This document shows positions 33,513-45,392 of a DNA stretch of 64,000 nt, piece by piece. Source of the DNA: Catenaria anguillulae PL171 (lineage: Eukaryota; Blastocladiomycota; Blastocladiomycetes; Blastocladiales; Catenariaceae). How positions within the stretch are numbered: position 1 is the first letter of the stretch; the number at the start of each line of letters is the position of its first letter. Location: NCBI GenBank assembly GCA_002102555.1, contig MCFL01000028.1, positions 186,001 through 250,000 on the forward strand. The letters run 5' to 3'. The notes under the pieces are model-generated. The model did no database searches, was not told where the DNA came from, and saw only the letters and a list, made by a program, of their open reading frames with translations. The position numbers were made by a program, and so were the translations under genes.

Positions 33513-34535
33513 GATGGTCAGTCAATGTGGAGGGTAAAGTATGGGAACTGTCGACGTGCAGACTCAAAGTGGGGAACGAGGTTGGTGACAAGACTGGCGG
33601 ACAGCGCAAGTGTTGGGGGCCGGGGCCGAGTGTGGGTTTTGTACTTGCCACTGCTCTCTGAACTCGAATGCGGATTACACTTGCCGAATAGCCATGCCGG
33701 AGCCCTTGCGCAATTCTGCAAGTCGCAACGTGCAACCTGTTCGTCAGCAGACGGACTGCACGCAAGCTTGCACGCTGGGAATGGCTCAGACGAGGATGTC
33801 TTGAAGCATGCTGATGGCTGGTGTGCATATGATCACGTGGAATGACCTCAAAGGTCCTCCGGCCCACCCAATCGCTTTTGATCTGCTTTTGGATCGCGGA
33901 TCCTGTCATGGATCGATGCATGTCAGCTTGCGAGTCGTCGATCCACCGCCGCGCAATTAAAACGGCCGCTTCCCACGGCAGAAGAATGCAGGGCAGGTTT
34001 CAAGACGAGCATGAGCGAGCATGCAATAGGACAAGTTATTTACACACTTGCTGAATGCAGCAACCAACCTGTTTGCACCGAAGCGCCGTCGCCCGCATGC
34101 TGTGACTGACGTGCATGAACGTGTTCGCACCAACGCACAATTTCATCTTGTGGAATGAATGCAAATTGAACTTGCCAATTCTCGAGCAGACCAGCAAGGA
34201 GAGACGCCAGGCAAGTCAAACCGACGCTTCTGTTTTCACCCCCCTTGCACGTCTCCTTGAATCCTCAAAGAATCAATCGACTCATGTCTCTACGACGTTC
34301 AAGGTCAGTGCCCCGTTCGCTCAATGCAACTCAACCACACCATGACCGCGAATCCCATGCACCGCAGAGCCATGTTTTCATTGGCGGCTTCCTTGGCACA
34401 AATGACAGCCGCCGATACAAGCCCGACATTCTCATAAAGGCATTGACTCATGTAAACAACCATCTCCTCGCAATCAGTCAACCGCTTATCCGAACATTGT
34501 CGGCGACATCTTCTCTCTCTGCCGCCCTCAAGACA
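33513..34535. other. Divergent intergenic region
   Basis: About 1 kb between the ZIP start (-) and the RhoGEF start (+), expected to hold both promoters. A frame open upstream of the RhoGEF ATG, from about 34245, is treated as 5' untranslated. No other gene is recognised. Confidence 0.5.
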
Positions 34536-37500
34536 ATGTCGGACATTGACTTGTCGAGCAGCATTAGCAGCGTCGCGAGTGGGACCGTGCCTGCGTCGAC
34601 CGCGAGCAAATCATCCATTTTCAGCCGTGCTCGAGCTGGGAGCGCCACAGGATCGCCTTCAACGACGAGTATCGCTAAATTGGAGCAATCTGGATCCATT
34701 TCGTCGTTTGAGGCGGTCGATTCTTATGACAATAGCTTGAATGAAACCATTACAACGCATTCGAGTGCCAATCGACGACGAGTGCGCAAGTCGTCGTCGG
34801 TCGCGAACGACATGGCGGCGGGTCGACCACGGCCAATGTCGTTGCGGCTATCGCCCGAGGAGATTGCTCAGCAATGGTTTATACTTGAGCCCGAGCTTGC
34901 CGAATCGGTCCCTGATGCGCCACCGCCGGGTCCCATTGATATTGGAAACCTGAGTCGAGCAGAGATCAAGCGCCAGGAAACCATATACGAGCTGTATGTG
35001 ACCGAGTCGGATTACGTCGCAAGCATGTTGGTACTGCAGCGAGTATGTTGGGACATTTCTGCAATCAAACAGCCAAGACGATTCATGCGCCGTTGATTGT
35101 GCATACTTGAGTAGCTCTTCATCGCCCCCTTGGCCAAGCACCAAGTCCTGGCCGACCGCGAGAGAATGATGCTGTTTTCCAACGTCGAGCAATTGATACC
35201 AGTCAACCAGGTATCCCAATCATTACGGCCTCCTCAAGGCTTTCATGTCACTGAAGGCGGGCATTGCCCAGTAGGAATTGCTTTCTGCCATCCAGCAACA
35301 ACGTCTCCATGACCGATGCGTCATTTCGGGTCTGGGAACACTGTTTCTCAAACTGGTTTGTATTGATTTCCAACCTCCGACTCATGCTCGCTCTCACTCA
35401 TGTTTGCACCCTCGTCTCACAGTCGCACTTCCTCAAGCTGTACAATGTCTACTGCGCCAACTACACCGAAGCCCTCAATCTTCTGCAACAGCTGCTCAAG
35501 TCAAACCAGCGGTTTGCCGAGTTTGTGCGAGACACAGTTGCACGACCGGAATGTGGAGGATTGGATTTGGCTGGATTGCTCATTAAGCCAGTACAGAGGG
35601 TGCGAGCCTCATTTACTTGGCACAGGTTGTTGCAAATGAGATCTGACGATCCACAATTGGGCGGCCCAATATAGCTATGCAAGTACCCTCTGTTCCTTCG
35701 AGAAGTTCTCAAACACACTCCACCCGACCACCAGGACCACGGTCCCTTAAAGCAGGCGCTCGAGCTCATGGAAAAGGTTGTTCAGCGTGTCAACGAAGGC
35801 CGCCGGTTTCTTGAAGACCAGCGCACATTGCTCGAAATCATGGCCAAACTAGATTTCGGATCACATTCGTCCACCACGTCAAAGGCAGGCGGCGTGGGGC
35901 TGTCTGCATCGTTTGGCGCCAGTTCTGCAAAGTTGTTCAGCAACTTGCGCAAGTCCCCGACCGGCACGCTAGGCGGGAGTGCGGCAGTATCGTCACCTCA
36001 GGCTGTCAAGCTGCCGTCCAATTTCCATCGGCGATTGGTTCGACAAGGTGGGCTGCTCGTGGTAGAGGAGCATAACGGTTCGCGAAAACAGAAGCCGCGA
36101 CTGGCCGTCTTGTTTTCCGACGCGCTTGTTTTAGCTAAACCCAAAGGCATCCAGCATCAGCTGCTCGGTACCGACGTGGAGAGCCTGCGCATTCCATTAA
36201 CTTCGGCCCAAGGCTCGCCGCTGAAATCTCGCCGAGAGCAAGCAGCGGCAGACGCCGAAACGGAGGATGCGAGCAGCAGCTCGACCGTGTACTCTGTCAA
36301 GCACGTTGTACTGTTGGGTCAAGTGCTTCGAATGACCGATTTGGCCAAACGAAAACTCGTTCGGCTGCCAATGGCCGTGGCTGCGCCGCCAAGCTCGGAC
36401 GCATCCGACTTTGAGCTCGAATACTCGCTCGCCAGTGGTCGAGGTTCCCAAATTCTACGTCTCGCATTTCCCACACCTGAGAGTTGCGTCTCCTGGCATC
36501 AAACGCTCGCAAAGGTACTGGGCGACATGGTGGCCGAAACCTTAACAGCTCCTGCCAGGCCGCCCCGCTCGGAAAGCGAAGAGATACTGTCGACCCTCTC
36601 GGGCGACGCTCCCTCGAGCCATGAAGCCGACGTTGACGGCTTACTCGCATCTCACACGCATCTTGAGGACTCGGCACGCAACCGTGTCCAAAACCACGGC
36701 AAGGGTATCAGTATTGTTGGCGCGTACGCACCACCGACACCCATGACAGACGCAGTCGACGTGAGCATTCTCAAGGGTGTACCGCCAGCCCCGAAGCGCC
36801 GAGCGCCGCCGGTTCCACCGCAGAGGCGTCAGAGTATTCCTGTGCAGCCGAGTTATCCAAGGCGGCGGTCGTTGACGGATTCGGCGTTGCCCGAACTTGC
36901 AGCAGCTGCACACGTGGCTGGCGTGAATCCAATTGGCACTCGTATTCTCACGAGCGCCGAGCAGTATGACGGACTGGCATCTGATTTGAATGAGACAACG
37001 AAACCTGCTCCAATTGCAACCTCGCCATTGCGACCGCGACCGCCCCCAACCGCACTTGCCCCGTCACCCATTTCAGTCGCAACACAGGATATTCCACCCA
37101 ATCCATTTTGGAGCCCATTGGACCCGCCTGAAGACAACCCGCTCGCCGATCTGCCAGCCGGCAGTGACACCCTGCAAGTCCACGACTATGAACGTTTGCC
37201 GGCATCCGATCTCACATCAGTCGACAACAACGACGATGCATCTGTTGTGGCTCCCACCGTTGTCATCGCAACGCCCACGAGATCATCTACCCTGACACCC
37301 TCGGCATCCACTGCCTCGTTTGTCGGTATTGCCCAGCACGTCGACAAGGCCCGCCGTGCACTGCTCTTTCGTCCCGCAAGGCAAGGCAACTTGGTGGACG
37401 ACGAGTTGGTGCGGAAAGCGAGCAGTTCGTCGATTGAGAACACGCAGCAGCGGCAGGCAAGCAGTTCGTCGATTGGGTCAGCGCACAACTCGCGCTCGTC

Positions 37501-38215
37501 GTTGAATGTTGATGACTTGGTGCATGATGCGGGCCCGATTCGGCCGCTGTCGCAGGGTCGTTCGAGTCGGAATGGAGCGCCGTCGCCGAGGTTGGCGAGG
37601 GTCGTGCGCTCACCAGCTGCCCATGGTGGTGTGGATCAACGAGTCGAGGCCAAGGAACAAAGAACCAATCCAGCCGCGGGTGCCAATGTGGCTTCGGGGA
37701 GTGAGCCGGCCGCGGCGGGTCCAGGGCGCGTGCGCGCGCTCAAGATGCAATTCCAGGCGACGGGCACTGCGGTACGCTTTCCCTTTGCATTTGCGTCGTC
37801 ATGCGGCAAGTACGCTGTCAACTGACCACGGACTTGACACGGACTGTAGTCAATCGTGAGCGGCCCACGGCCCGACACTTTCTCCTCAACCGCCCCACGT
37901 CGCCCAAGCAAACCGCCACCTCACCCGCCCTCCACAACCGCATTGGATGACTCGGCCGCTTGCGCCTCGGCCCCGAGCGGCAATTACACTTGGTCCAAAC
38001 CGACCGACAGCGGCACCCATCACATGACTGCGGAACTGAAAGCCGTCGTGTCGACGCGGCTGCGTGCAAGTACAGAGGAGCTGGCGATGGCGGGCCGGCA
38101 GTCACCCAACATGGCGAGGAGGTTGAGGCAGACGACGGCGCCGGGGCATTTGCAGTCTGCGAATGCGGTGCTGGTGCCCGTGAGCAAGGAAAAACATGTG
38201 GCAGGTCAAGAGTGA
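34536..38215 (+). CDS. RhoGEF with DH and PH domains
   Basis: Dbl-family exchange factors load Rho GTPases with GTP. Six exons, 34536-35042, 35115-35210, 35275-35355, 35423-35599, 35675-37771 and 37850-38215, give 1107 residues in frame; introns are 64-78 nt. The first 145 residues are Ser-rich and basic. The DH domain, about 150-340, starts RQETIYELYVTESDYVASML (CR1), continues LFSNVEQLIPVN, SHFLKLYNVYCANY, GGLDLAGLLIKPVQR and CKYPLFLREVLKHTP (CR3), and ends VNEGRRFLEDQRTL. A PH-like domain follows at about 400-565 (FHRRLVRQGGLLVVEE, LAVLFSDALVLAKP, ESCVSWHQTLAKV), with an insertion between strands. The C-terminal 540 residues are Pro/Ser-rich (APKRRAPPVPPQRR could bind SH3 domains) and largely disordered. 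No other catalytic domain is visible. It is a plausible upstream partner of actin regulators such as SCAR. Confidence 0.92.
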
Positions 38216-38330
38216 AACGCAAGAGAAAATAGAGCTGTATGGAGGTTGAATATACATGGATGGAACGTGAGGAAGATTGTGTGACAAGTGAGGGGTCAAG
38301 AGATGCATTACTGATGAGAAGAAAATGCGT

Positions 38331-38833
38331 TCAGGGTTTGACGTGGTGACGTTTAGCTGCAAGTGCGACGAATGCATCGTATCCACCGACTACACGTTCT
38401 CAACCACAGAAGGAAATGAGTGAACATGGGGAAGGGGGAACGCGGCGATTTGCCACATACCATATCGGTACTCGCTCGGCTCGCAGCCCTCGTACACGAT
38501 GGGACAACTCCGATGACGCTCACTCCCGGGGACCTGCCTCCTGACCTGTGCCAGCCGCGACTTGAAGAACTCAGACTCGGAAAAGATGTTTGTGTCAACA
38601 TGCACCTCGCCCGACGAGTTGCCCGATGCGCGGCCGGCTTCGGCGACCTTGGACCCGAGCTTGAGAGCGTCTTGAAAGTACCCGCACTCCATGTAGCCTT
38701 CAATGGTGTAGCAGCGGGTGTTGTTGCGCGGGACAGTCTCGAGGTCACCCGAGAAGGTGCGCGAAGTGGAGTCAACGACGGGCGTTGAGGTGGCGTTGGG
38801 AGTGGAGCCCGAGATCCAGCTGAAGAGGCCCAT
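38331..38833 (-). CDS. Small thioredoxin/glutaredoxin-fold protein (candidate)
   Basis: Two exons, 38461-38833 and 38331-38389, give 143 residues. The intron 38390-38460 is typical (GTATGT...GTGTAG, 71 nt). Features are RCYTIEGYMECGYFQDALKL, where a CGYF stands where glutaredoxins have CPYC or CPYS; a strand-like VHVDTNIFSESEFFKSRL; then CPIVYEGC with EYRYVGGYDAFVALAAKR, resembling the 'vPqvFI...iGGydDl' end of glutaredoxins. The spliced join produces the GGYDAF part, which supports the intron. Only one of the two active-site cysteines is present, so a redox role is uncertain. It converges on the RhoGEF gene, with 115 bases between the stops. Confidence 0.5.
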
Positions 38834-39879
38834 GCTTGTTGAGAGTACAGTTGGATTGGAGTAGATTTCCGAGGGTTGACGTATGTACATGGATTGCAAT
38901 GGCATTCAATATTGGTGGATTTCCGTCGCGTGATTTGCCATGGGTAATGAGCATGAGAAGTGCACACACGTTGGTCGTGGATCGGCGGCCATTTATTCAT
39001 TCATGCCCGCCGATCGGTCGCGTAGATAGCTCATGCCTCCTGTTCAAGTTCAAGAATGTATGTAAGTCACGACACTTGGTTTTGAAAATGGATCACTTCT
39101 CATTTGGGCACAATACGCATTAAATTGCATCGTTCAAGGTTGCCGGCGTCGGCACACTGGCCCGTAAATATCCTGTTCCTTGGTACGGCCGCCCGCCCGC
39201 CCTTTCCCGCTGCCATTCCACCGACCGCCTCACGCAAGTTCCCAACGGCTGACTCGCTCACTCACATCGTGCTTCTTTGCAGCTTTAGAAGCATTCCATC
39301 TGTCTGCCTATGGCACCAAGACAGCCGCCCCGATACGAAGGCGCGACGGCCCTACGGCGCGACGACAAGATCGCAATATGGCACGAACCAGAGACAGACA
39401 TCCAAGTCACAAAGGCTCGGACATGACCAACTACGAGCAGCCGGTAGCTGTGCGCGACCACGTGCGGCCCGACGATGTACCCTATGGCCATAGCTGGATC
39501 GCTCTACTGGGTATGCCACTTTTTGACACTGGTCTTCCCTGCATCACCGTGATGTAATCGACTCACTGCCCCGCACTCGATTTATTAGGGTGAGACATTT
39601 CCACCATCTGATCCGAACCTGGCCGATCAACCAAGTCTATGCAACTGCCGTTCTCCCAGGCCATCGCCTCTACTCAACCAACCAAAGGTCTCACTCCAGC
39701 CCTTGTCGCCCATCAACCCAACGGGTTCACGCGCTCACCACCACCAGTCAACTCACCCAAGCCTGAGACCATGGCCTTGCACGCACGCACCCTGGCGGCC
39801 GTCCGCCTGCTATTGGGGAAACACGCAACGACATCCTGCAGAGCCAAGACCACGGATTGCTGCGGCATCAAGGACAAGG
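38834..39879. other. Intergenic region, small unassigned frame
   Basis: A plus-strand frame at about 39180-39557 contains MTNYEQPVAVRDHVRPDDVP and could be a short unknown exon, but nothing supports it beyond openness. Otherwise no gene is recognised. The right part borders the decayed family copies. Confidence 0.35.
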
Positions 39880-40640
39880 GGACCAGACACCAGATGCCAT
39901 TGGCGGATTGCTCACGTGCACGATCCGAGCAGACTACCTCGCCCACGTCTCGCGCCATCCAAAGCAATGTCTTGCCGACAGATCGACGCTTCGTTCGGGG
40001 TTTGTGGCCAGTCCGACGACAAGCCAGTTTAGGCTGTCGATGCGAAACCGCGCCGAGGCCGAGCACTTGTGTCGCTTGTCGATTGCACATCATTGGCAAA
40101 TCTGGAAGCAACCTAGCAAATGCCCTTGCGGGCGGCGTCGGACGAGATCCGCCGCAAGTTGACCGACTGCAATGCCAAGCAGGTCGTCGTCACCTTGGCG
40201 ACTGTCGCCCACCGGTCCGTGTAGGCGACGTTGCTGGCCGCCATACAAGCGCAGTCGAAATCACCCGACAAAATGTACGCCCGCTTGGCCGAGGTGCTCC
40301 AAGAGGTGCCGGCCATGGTCGAGCTCGCAGTCGTCGCTCATGGCGACTTTTGTATACGACCGAAGCGGCCACGCGTGCAAGTCGATTTGGCTGGTCCGCG
40401 CCGTCTTGTGGGGCGCGAGCGAGCGCATACAGCGGTCGACTGGTTGCGAGGACGAGCGGCAACGGATTGACGAGTTGCTGACCTGCACCTTTTGCAACGA
40501 TTACCTCGCCTTGATTGCCCGTCACCCGAAGGAACGTCTGGCCAGTGGAGCAACCCTTTGTTCGATCGTTGTGGCCGGCCAGGCAAATAGCCAATTCAAG
40601 CTTTGCACGGCCACCGCGGCCGTGATCGTGCTCGCCAGTC
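39880..40640 (+). pseudogene. Broken copies of the 642-residue family (N-terminal half)
   Basis: Two overlapping remnants of the family whose intact member is at 45393-47321 lie here in the plus orientation. The left piece (39880-40060) reads LLTCTIRADYLAHVSRHPKQ and STLRSGFV. The right piece (about 40120-40620) reads EIRRKLTDCNAKQVVVTLAT, LAEVLQEVPAMVELAV, CKSIWLVRAVLWGASE, then DERQRIDELLTC and YLALIARHPKERLASGATL. These phrases follow the order of block 1 of the intact protein. Both pieces are interrupted in several places and cannot encode a full product. Confidence 0.7.
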
Positions 40641-41989
40641 GTCGGCGAACGTACCGAGCAAGCGCGATGAGCAAGAATACCAGCTGCTGCTTGCCGACCT
40701 CGCGGCTGCATTCCTGAAATACACGTCCGAGGCCAAGGACGTGTGCTATCCGTCATGGGCAGTCGGCCCCGTCCAAGAGCACGTTGTCGATGTGCCGGTG
40801 GACCGGGCGCCCGTCTTGGCCAGCTAGTCCTCTTCCTCGTCAGTATGGGCCATGCCGTCGTCGCCGTCGTCGTCGTCGGGGTCGTCGTCGGGGTTGGTGC
40901 AATGGGCGGCCAGTCACGGTGGATCAGGCCGTCGAGTGTCGATGTCCGAGTCGCTGACAATCGCCCATGGGGCGCTGTTCCCGAGGGATACTGGCCGCAG
41001 GACATCAGGGATGATGGTGAAATTCATTACGATGAGTGGTGGTCCGTTTGGTCGTCCCGTACTGGTCGACATTCAGTTGGCCGACCCATGCAAGATTTTG
41101 TTCGCGGCCGTCAACTACAATCACAACCACAACCACGCCACGACGACGACAGCGAACTGGACAGCGAGTGCCACGCTCTGAATCGACGAGTGCCACGCTC
41201 TGAATCGACGGGGCCGTGGCGCAGGTCAAGCGGCGCTTGACGACTCTTGCTGGATACGAGCCGGCCGGTGGGTGTCACGGCCACGATCTGGCGTTTTGCG
41301 GCGGCCTTCCCTCGCTTCCTGTGGTGCCAGCCGCCGATGACGGCCGCTGGGTCGTGAACCAGAGCAGCACACCCGTTCTCGTCGCCTCTGCTGCCGCTCG
41401 CCCGCAACTGCCGCCTCCGGACTACCTATCGCGTCTCGTGCACTCGGAAGTGTGCGTCAACGGCGGCTGCGTGTATCCATCAACAGCATATGCCACGGCA
41501 TTCTCGCTTACCTCATCGATAAGTCATCATCATTGACTGTCTCTGCCACTGGTCGCACCCAACAGCAACCACATTTTGGCATGGCAAGAACCACTTTGCA
41601 GAGCCATATCGGCCAATCAGCAATGCCCAAAGGGGCCGGGCCAATGTAACCAAATGATCTCGCGAGCGGGTACGGTTGACTTCTGGCTTGTTGCGCGGCC
41701 CTGATCTTTCTTACATGACTGACCTGTGCCTCACTGTTGGTTATCTTGAATTGCATACCTTAGAGTCGCTTTCAATGGCCAAGTCTTTTAGCGCTTAGAT
41801 TGCGCGACTACGTTCAAGGACACTGGCCTGGCGTCCAGCCCCAAGAAAGTCAAGCTGCACGATTGACCTGATCGGATCGTTGGATCAAGGTGCGCCGAGC
41901 ATGCGTTATGTCGCCATTGCGGTCCTGGATCTGGGCTATACCTTTGCTGTCGCAACCGCCAACGGCTCGGACGACGACGACAATGACAA
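40641..41989. other. Degenerate sequence between family remnants
   Basis: Only weak coding-like phrases remain, such as MMVKFITMSGGPFGRPVLVD near 41015-41070, with long Asp/His simple-sequence patches. It is probably decayed family or unrelated spacer sequence. I cannot assign it. Confidence 0.35.
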
Positions 41990-42520
41990 TGGCAGTTGTA
42001 TGACTGGCAAATCCTCGAATGCTACCACGACTACCCAATCCAGATCAAGCTGGTGTGCCTCGTGCTTTGGGTGTTGGCAGTGTTGATGGCGTTTGCCCAC
42101 GCCCGGTACGAGAGCGAAGAGGCCCCGTTGCTCGAAGGAAGCGCCCTCGACCCAAGAAATCACGAGGGCTTGGCTGGCGCGCGCTTGGCGGTGGCAATGG
42201 GCGAATCGCGAACGGTGGCCCGCTCCGCGTTTAAGCAAGTCCCGGGCCAGCCGAATAAGATGTTGTTCATTGCGCTGGGTGCCAACAGGGTGCCGAGGTT
42301 GGTGGTGGTGGACGTGTTGTCGGCAACGCCGGTCTGGTTTCCAAGGCTGCACGGCGATCGTGGCGAGTACGGCCACGGCGACTCGCTCGAGCGCGCAAGC
42401 ATGCATGTCAAGCGTACGGTCATGCAAATGGCCGCGCGTGAGATGTCGGTTGCGTGTCTCGGGCAACGCCTCGAGCTGCCGCAATGGCCCGTCCGCTTGG
42501 ATCCCAATACCCGAGGCTGA
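41990..42520 (+). pseudogene. C-terminal fragment of the 642-residue family
   Basis: A frame open for 174 residues without the N-terminal half. It reads LVCLVLWVLAVLMAFAHARY, then ESRTVARSAFKQVPGQPNKM, LFIALGANRVPRLVVVDVL and HVKRTVMQMAAREMSVACL. It corresponds to block 3 of the intact member (LWVLGALQSFG; IAQGAFFARDFMV; VLSPSGVPCLARVRMA). A near-identical inverted copy of its central 340 bases lies at 51586-51925. It is truncated and presumably non-functional. Confidence 0.65.
42151..42490 (+). repeat. 340-bp duplicated segment, left copy
   Basis: It aligns without gaps to the reverse complement of 51586-51925. I count about 17 mismatches by eye, roughly 95% identity. Identity stops abruptly on both sides (left edge cccaagaaatcacgag, right edge gcaatggccc). 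Confidence 0.85.
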
Positions 42521-42614
42521 GCCGTGCAAGCGCGTCTCAAGTCTCGAGCGCAACCTCGCATCGTTCAAGTTGTCGCATCGTCCTTCTCGTCTCCAACAAC
42601 CAAAAGACATCGAC

Positions 42615-43640
42615 ATGGATACCCTTCGACGCTCTGCTCGTGCAGCAACCAATGTTGGCTCATCTGTCGCTGCGCCAACAAATGCCGCTCAACTCGTCAA
42701 CTGTCGGCTGGAAGCTGGATGCGCGTGCGTCACGGACGCCCATGCACAGGGGTGTTGAGTTGCGCATGGACCAGCGTGGTCAGGAGGCTGTGGTCGGCGT
42801 GGATGCGGCATCGGCCAACAAGTGGTTCCACACGGCCGTGACCAAAATTGACAACGCCAAGGTTGCCGCTGCCGCCCCAAGCACCACAACAACCGCGACT
42901 GGCCAATTTGAATCACCGTCGACGCATGTGGCAGCTGCAATCGTGACGCTGAGCTCAGTTCATCTCCCTGGAACCACCTCCGTGGCTCACATGGCGACCC
43001 TGTCACCCCCCGCGACGACAGCAGCCAAGTGCATGATGGACGACCGAGTATTGACGGCGACATTGGCCCGGTACACGCGCGATGTCAAGAGCGTTTGTAT
43101 GACGCTGTGGGTGCTGGCGGCGATTTTGAACTTTGCCTGTACTCACGACGGGACAATCGACCTTGCGCTTGTCGGAACGTCATCAACTGCGAATGGCAAC
43201 GACGATCGCGACGACGATGGCGCGGACGATTGGCCAGGCCGCATTCTTTGCACGAGACTCGATGGTCTTGACACTGTTTATTGCATTGAGTGCTTCCGGT
43301 GTACCGAGTTTGGTCCGGGCCCGGTTGGTCGCGGCCTGTCATGCGCTCTTTCCAAGGCTGGCGTCAGATCAAAGTGGGCGGCAAACCGACGCGATTGAAC
43401 GTGCTGCCGTGGAAATCAAACAGCGGTTTCCCGTGCTCGCAAGGGCGCTGCCAGTGGCGATAATTAGTGGCGATGGCAAACGGCAGTCCTTTGGTCACGG
43501 AAGCGACCGGCATGGTCGAGTGCCTGGGCCATGCGCTCGTGTTTTCGGCTCCTCTTGTTGCCGCCCGCCGCTGCCGTGAGAAGGGTGACATTGCCTCGGT
43601 CGCTGCAGTCATTGACTGTCACATAACCAACGACAACCGC
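42615..43640 (+). pseudogene. Broken copy of the 642-residue family (blocks 2 and 3)
   Basis: A start-like MDTLRRSARAATNVG and AAQLVN resemble the beginning of the copy at 50538-51410. Block 1 is missing, and the sequence passes directly to KLDARASRTPMHRGVELRMD and VVGVDAASANKWFHTA (block 2). Then come DDRVLTATLARYTRDVKSVC, LWVLAAILNFA, GQAAFFARDSMV, LSASGVPSLVRARLVAA and DAIERAAVEIKQRFPVLARA (block 3), ending near MVECLGHALVFSAPLV. Block order matches the intact member. The copy has lost an internal segment and is broken several times. Confidence 0.7.
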
Positions 43641-44643
43641 GTGTCGCTCATCCGACTCCCAGCCACGCTGGCAACCACGGTCACGGCAGTCACGGCCACG
43701 GGTTCGCAAAGCCAGATCCCACCGCCAACGAGTTTTCGGGCAACCGCCCGCTCGCACGCTTCCCTGCCCAGCCGTCCGTTGTATTGTGCCCCAGCTGTCC
43801 AAGATGGATCCATCCGCAACGCCACTGGCCAGTATCGCGAGGGTGACTCTCAGCCCGAGTCCCGTCTCCGTCTCGCGAGCGAGACCGCTCCTACGTCGTC
43901 AACTCAACACATTCAAAGGCATCCTCCAGCAGCAACTGCGCCCATGACCACGACCAGCAACAGCGGCACTACAACTTGAACCACGGATACGAGCACCACC
44001 AGCTTCAATCAAACGGATCTGGTCATGGCGGTGGTACAGGCAGCAGGTACAGCACAAGCCAACAAAGCTTCTCTCGGTTCCGCCGTTGCGCTCAAGCCTC
44101 TGCCGTCCCCCCTTGATCCGTCGTGGTTGGACCGATATTGTCTCTTTTTCCATTCATTCCTTCCTTCATTCAATCAATTATTCATTCATTCGCGCGGCAA
44201 GTCTTTTGTTCCTCCCTCTGCGGACACGAGTCACAAGCGTGTCACGTACCGCTGGCCGAGCGGTGGAACCTGGCCGTGGGCCAAAGTGCCATATGCGCGT
44301 GTAAAGCAAGGGTGAGATCGATTCGTTTTGGTGGGCATGGTCCTTTGTCACTTTCATGGCACTGCCACTTGGATGAACATCATGTGTATATATGTATCTT
44401 GACCAGCTGGCAGCTCGTGATCTTGCCCTTTCGATTCACATGATGGGACCGTCTCACGTCCATGTCTCAGAGGATGTCTTGCATTGGATTGGTACTTGAA
44501 TGGAGTTGATGGAGACACATTCATGTTTAAAAAGAGGTGGATTCGCCCCTGCACTTGCACGAGCAGTCTCTCAATGAGCGTACCGACAATCTCGGTTGAT
44601 CTGCCCATGTAATCAGTCTTGCATGCACCTTGAATAACACACC
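43641..44643. other. Intergenic region
   Basis: The left part is Thr/Ser/Pro-coding-like debris of the preceding copy. From about 44140, the sequence is T/C-rich with ATTC repeats (44152-44192) and probably contains the promoter of the phosphatase gene. Confidence 0.4.
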
Positions 44644-45309
44644 ATGTCGCTGTCCCGCTCTTACGATGACGCACCCGCGTCGCGGCCGCAACCGCTCGCC
44701 CTCGCTGCCCCTCGCCCGACACGCCAACTGCCCATTCCCACGCACCTCCACCCCAAGCCCGTTTTGGTGGTCGACCTGGATGAAACACTCATCCATCATT
44801 CCAAATTGGATCCGACTGGTGACCAACACCCCGGTCCCGATCGCTTCCAAGTCCCAACAAAGCAAGGCACCCTCTTGGTGCTTGTGCGCCCCTGGGCACG
44901 CGAGTTTGTTGCGAGCGTGGCTCGCGGATTCACCGTGATTGTCTTCACGGCTGGATCGGAAGAGTATGCGCAAGGGATCGTCAAGTACCTGGATCCGTAT
45001 GGCGACAAGATATACACACATCTGTCGTACGAGGCGTGTACGCAGGTGGCGTGGTTCGGTCGGCCGACGGATGGGAGTCAGACGAAGGACTTGACCAAGG
45101 TCGTGACGGATTTGAGTCGTGTGTTGCTCGTCGACAACACTGTGGGTTGCTTTGACGAGCAGCCCGACAATGGGATATTGATCCGTGGGTGGAATGGGGA
45201 GGCGGAGGATTCCGAGCTGCCGCGGTTGGAGCATTTGCTGCTTCACCATGTGAATGCGCGGGACATGAGGGATGTGGCCGAGAGGTGGACGAATTGGGCA
45301 CCGGAATGA
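44644..45309 (+). CDS. SCP/FCP1-type (NLI-interacting factor) protein phosphatase
   Basis: A HAD-superfamily phosphatase of the FCP/SCP (CTDSP-like) group, which often acts on phosphoserine in the RNA polymerase II tail or on other proteins. A single exon of 221 residues starts at the ATG at 44644. The catalytic DLDETLI lies at residues 44-50, with the nucleophile Asp-44 and acid Asp-46. Motif two is the VFTAG strand (TVIVFTAGSEEYAQGIV), and the HAD Lys/Asp region reads SRVLLVDNTVGCF. The insert YTHLSYEACTQVAWF resembles the small cap loop of SCPs. There is no BRCT domain and no membrane helix, so it is neither full-length FCP1 nor Tim50. Its 3' end converges on the family gene, with 83 bases between stops. 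The gene sits inside an otherwise repeat-rich region. Confidence 0.9.
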   Translation: MSLSRSYDDAPASRPQPLALAAPRPTRQLPIPTHLHPKPVLVVDLDETLIHHSKLDPTGDQHPGPDRFQVPTKQGTLLVLVRPWAREFVASVARGFTVIVFTAGSEEYAQGIVKYLDPYGDKIYTHLSYEACTQVAWFGRPTDGSQTKDLTKVVTDLSRVLLVDNTVGCFDEQPDNGILIRGWNGEAEDSELPRLEHLLLHHVNARDMRDVAERWTNWAPE

Positions 45310-45392
45310 TGAGAAAAGGAGGTTCAGTTGATGTATATCTATATGTAAATATTTATATGAGTGAATGGATTGGACGGCTTGTCTCATGATTT

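Noticed and set aside
39639-40481. Plus-strand open frame of 280 codons
   Set aside because: The family phrases (EIRRKL, EVPAMVELAV) lie in another frame. This frame is an Arg/Cys-rich shadow of a decayed family copy.
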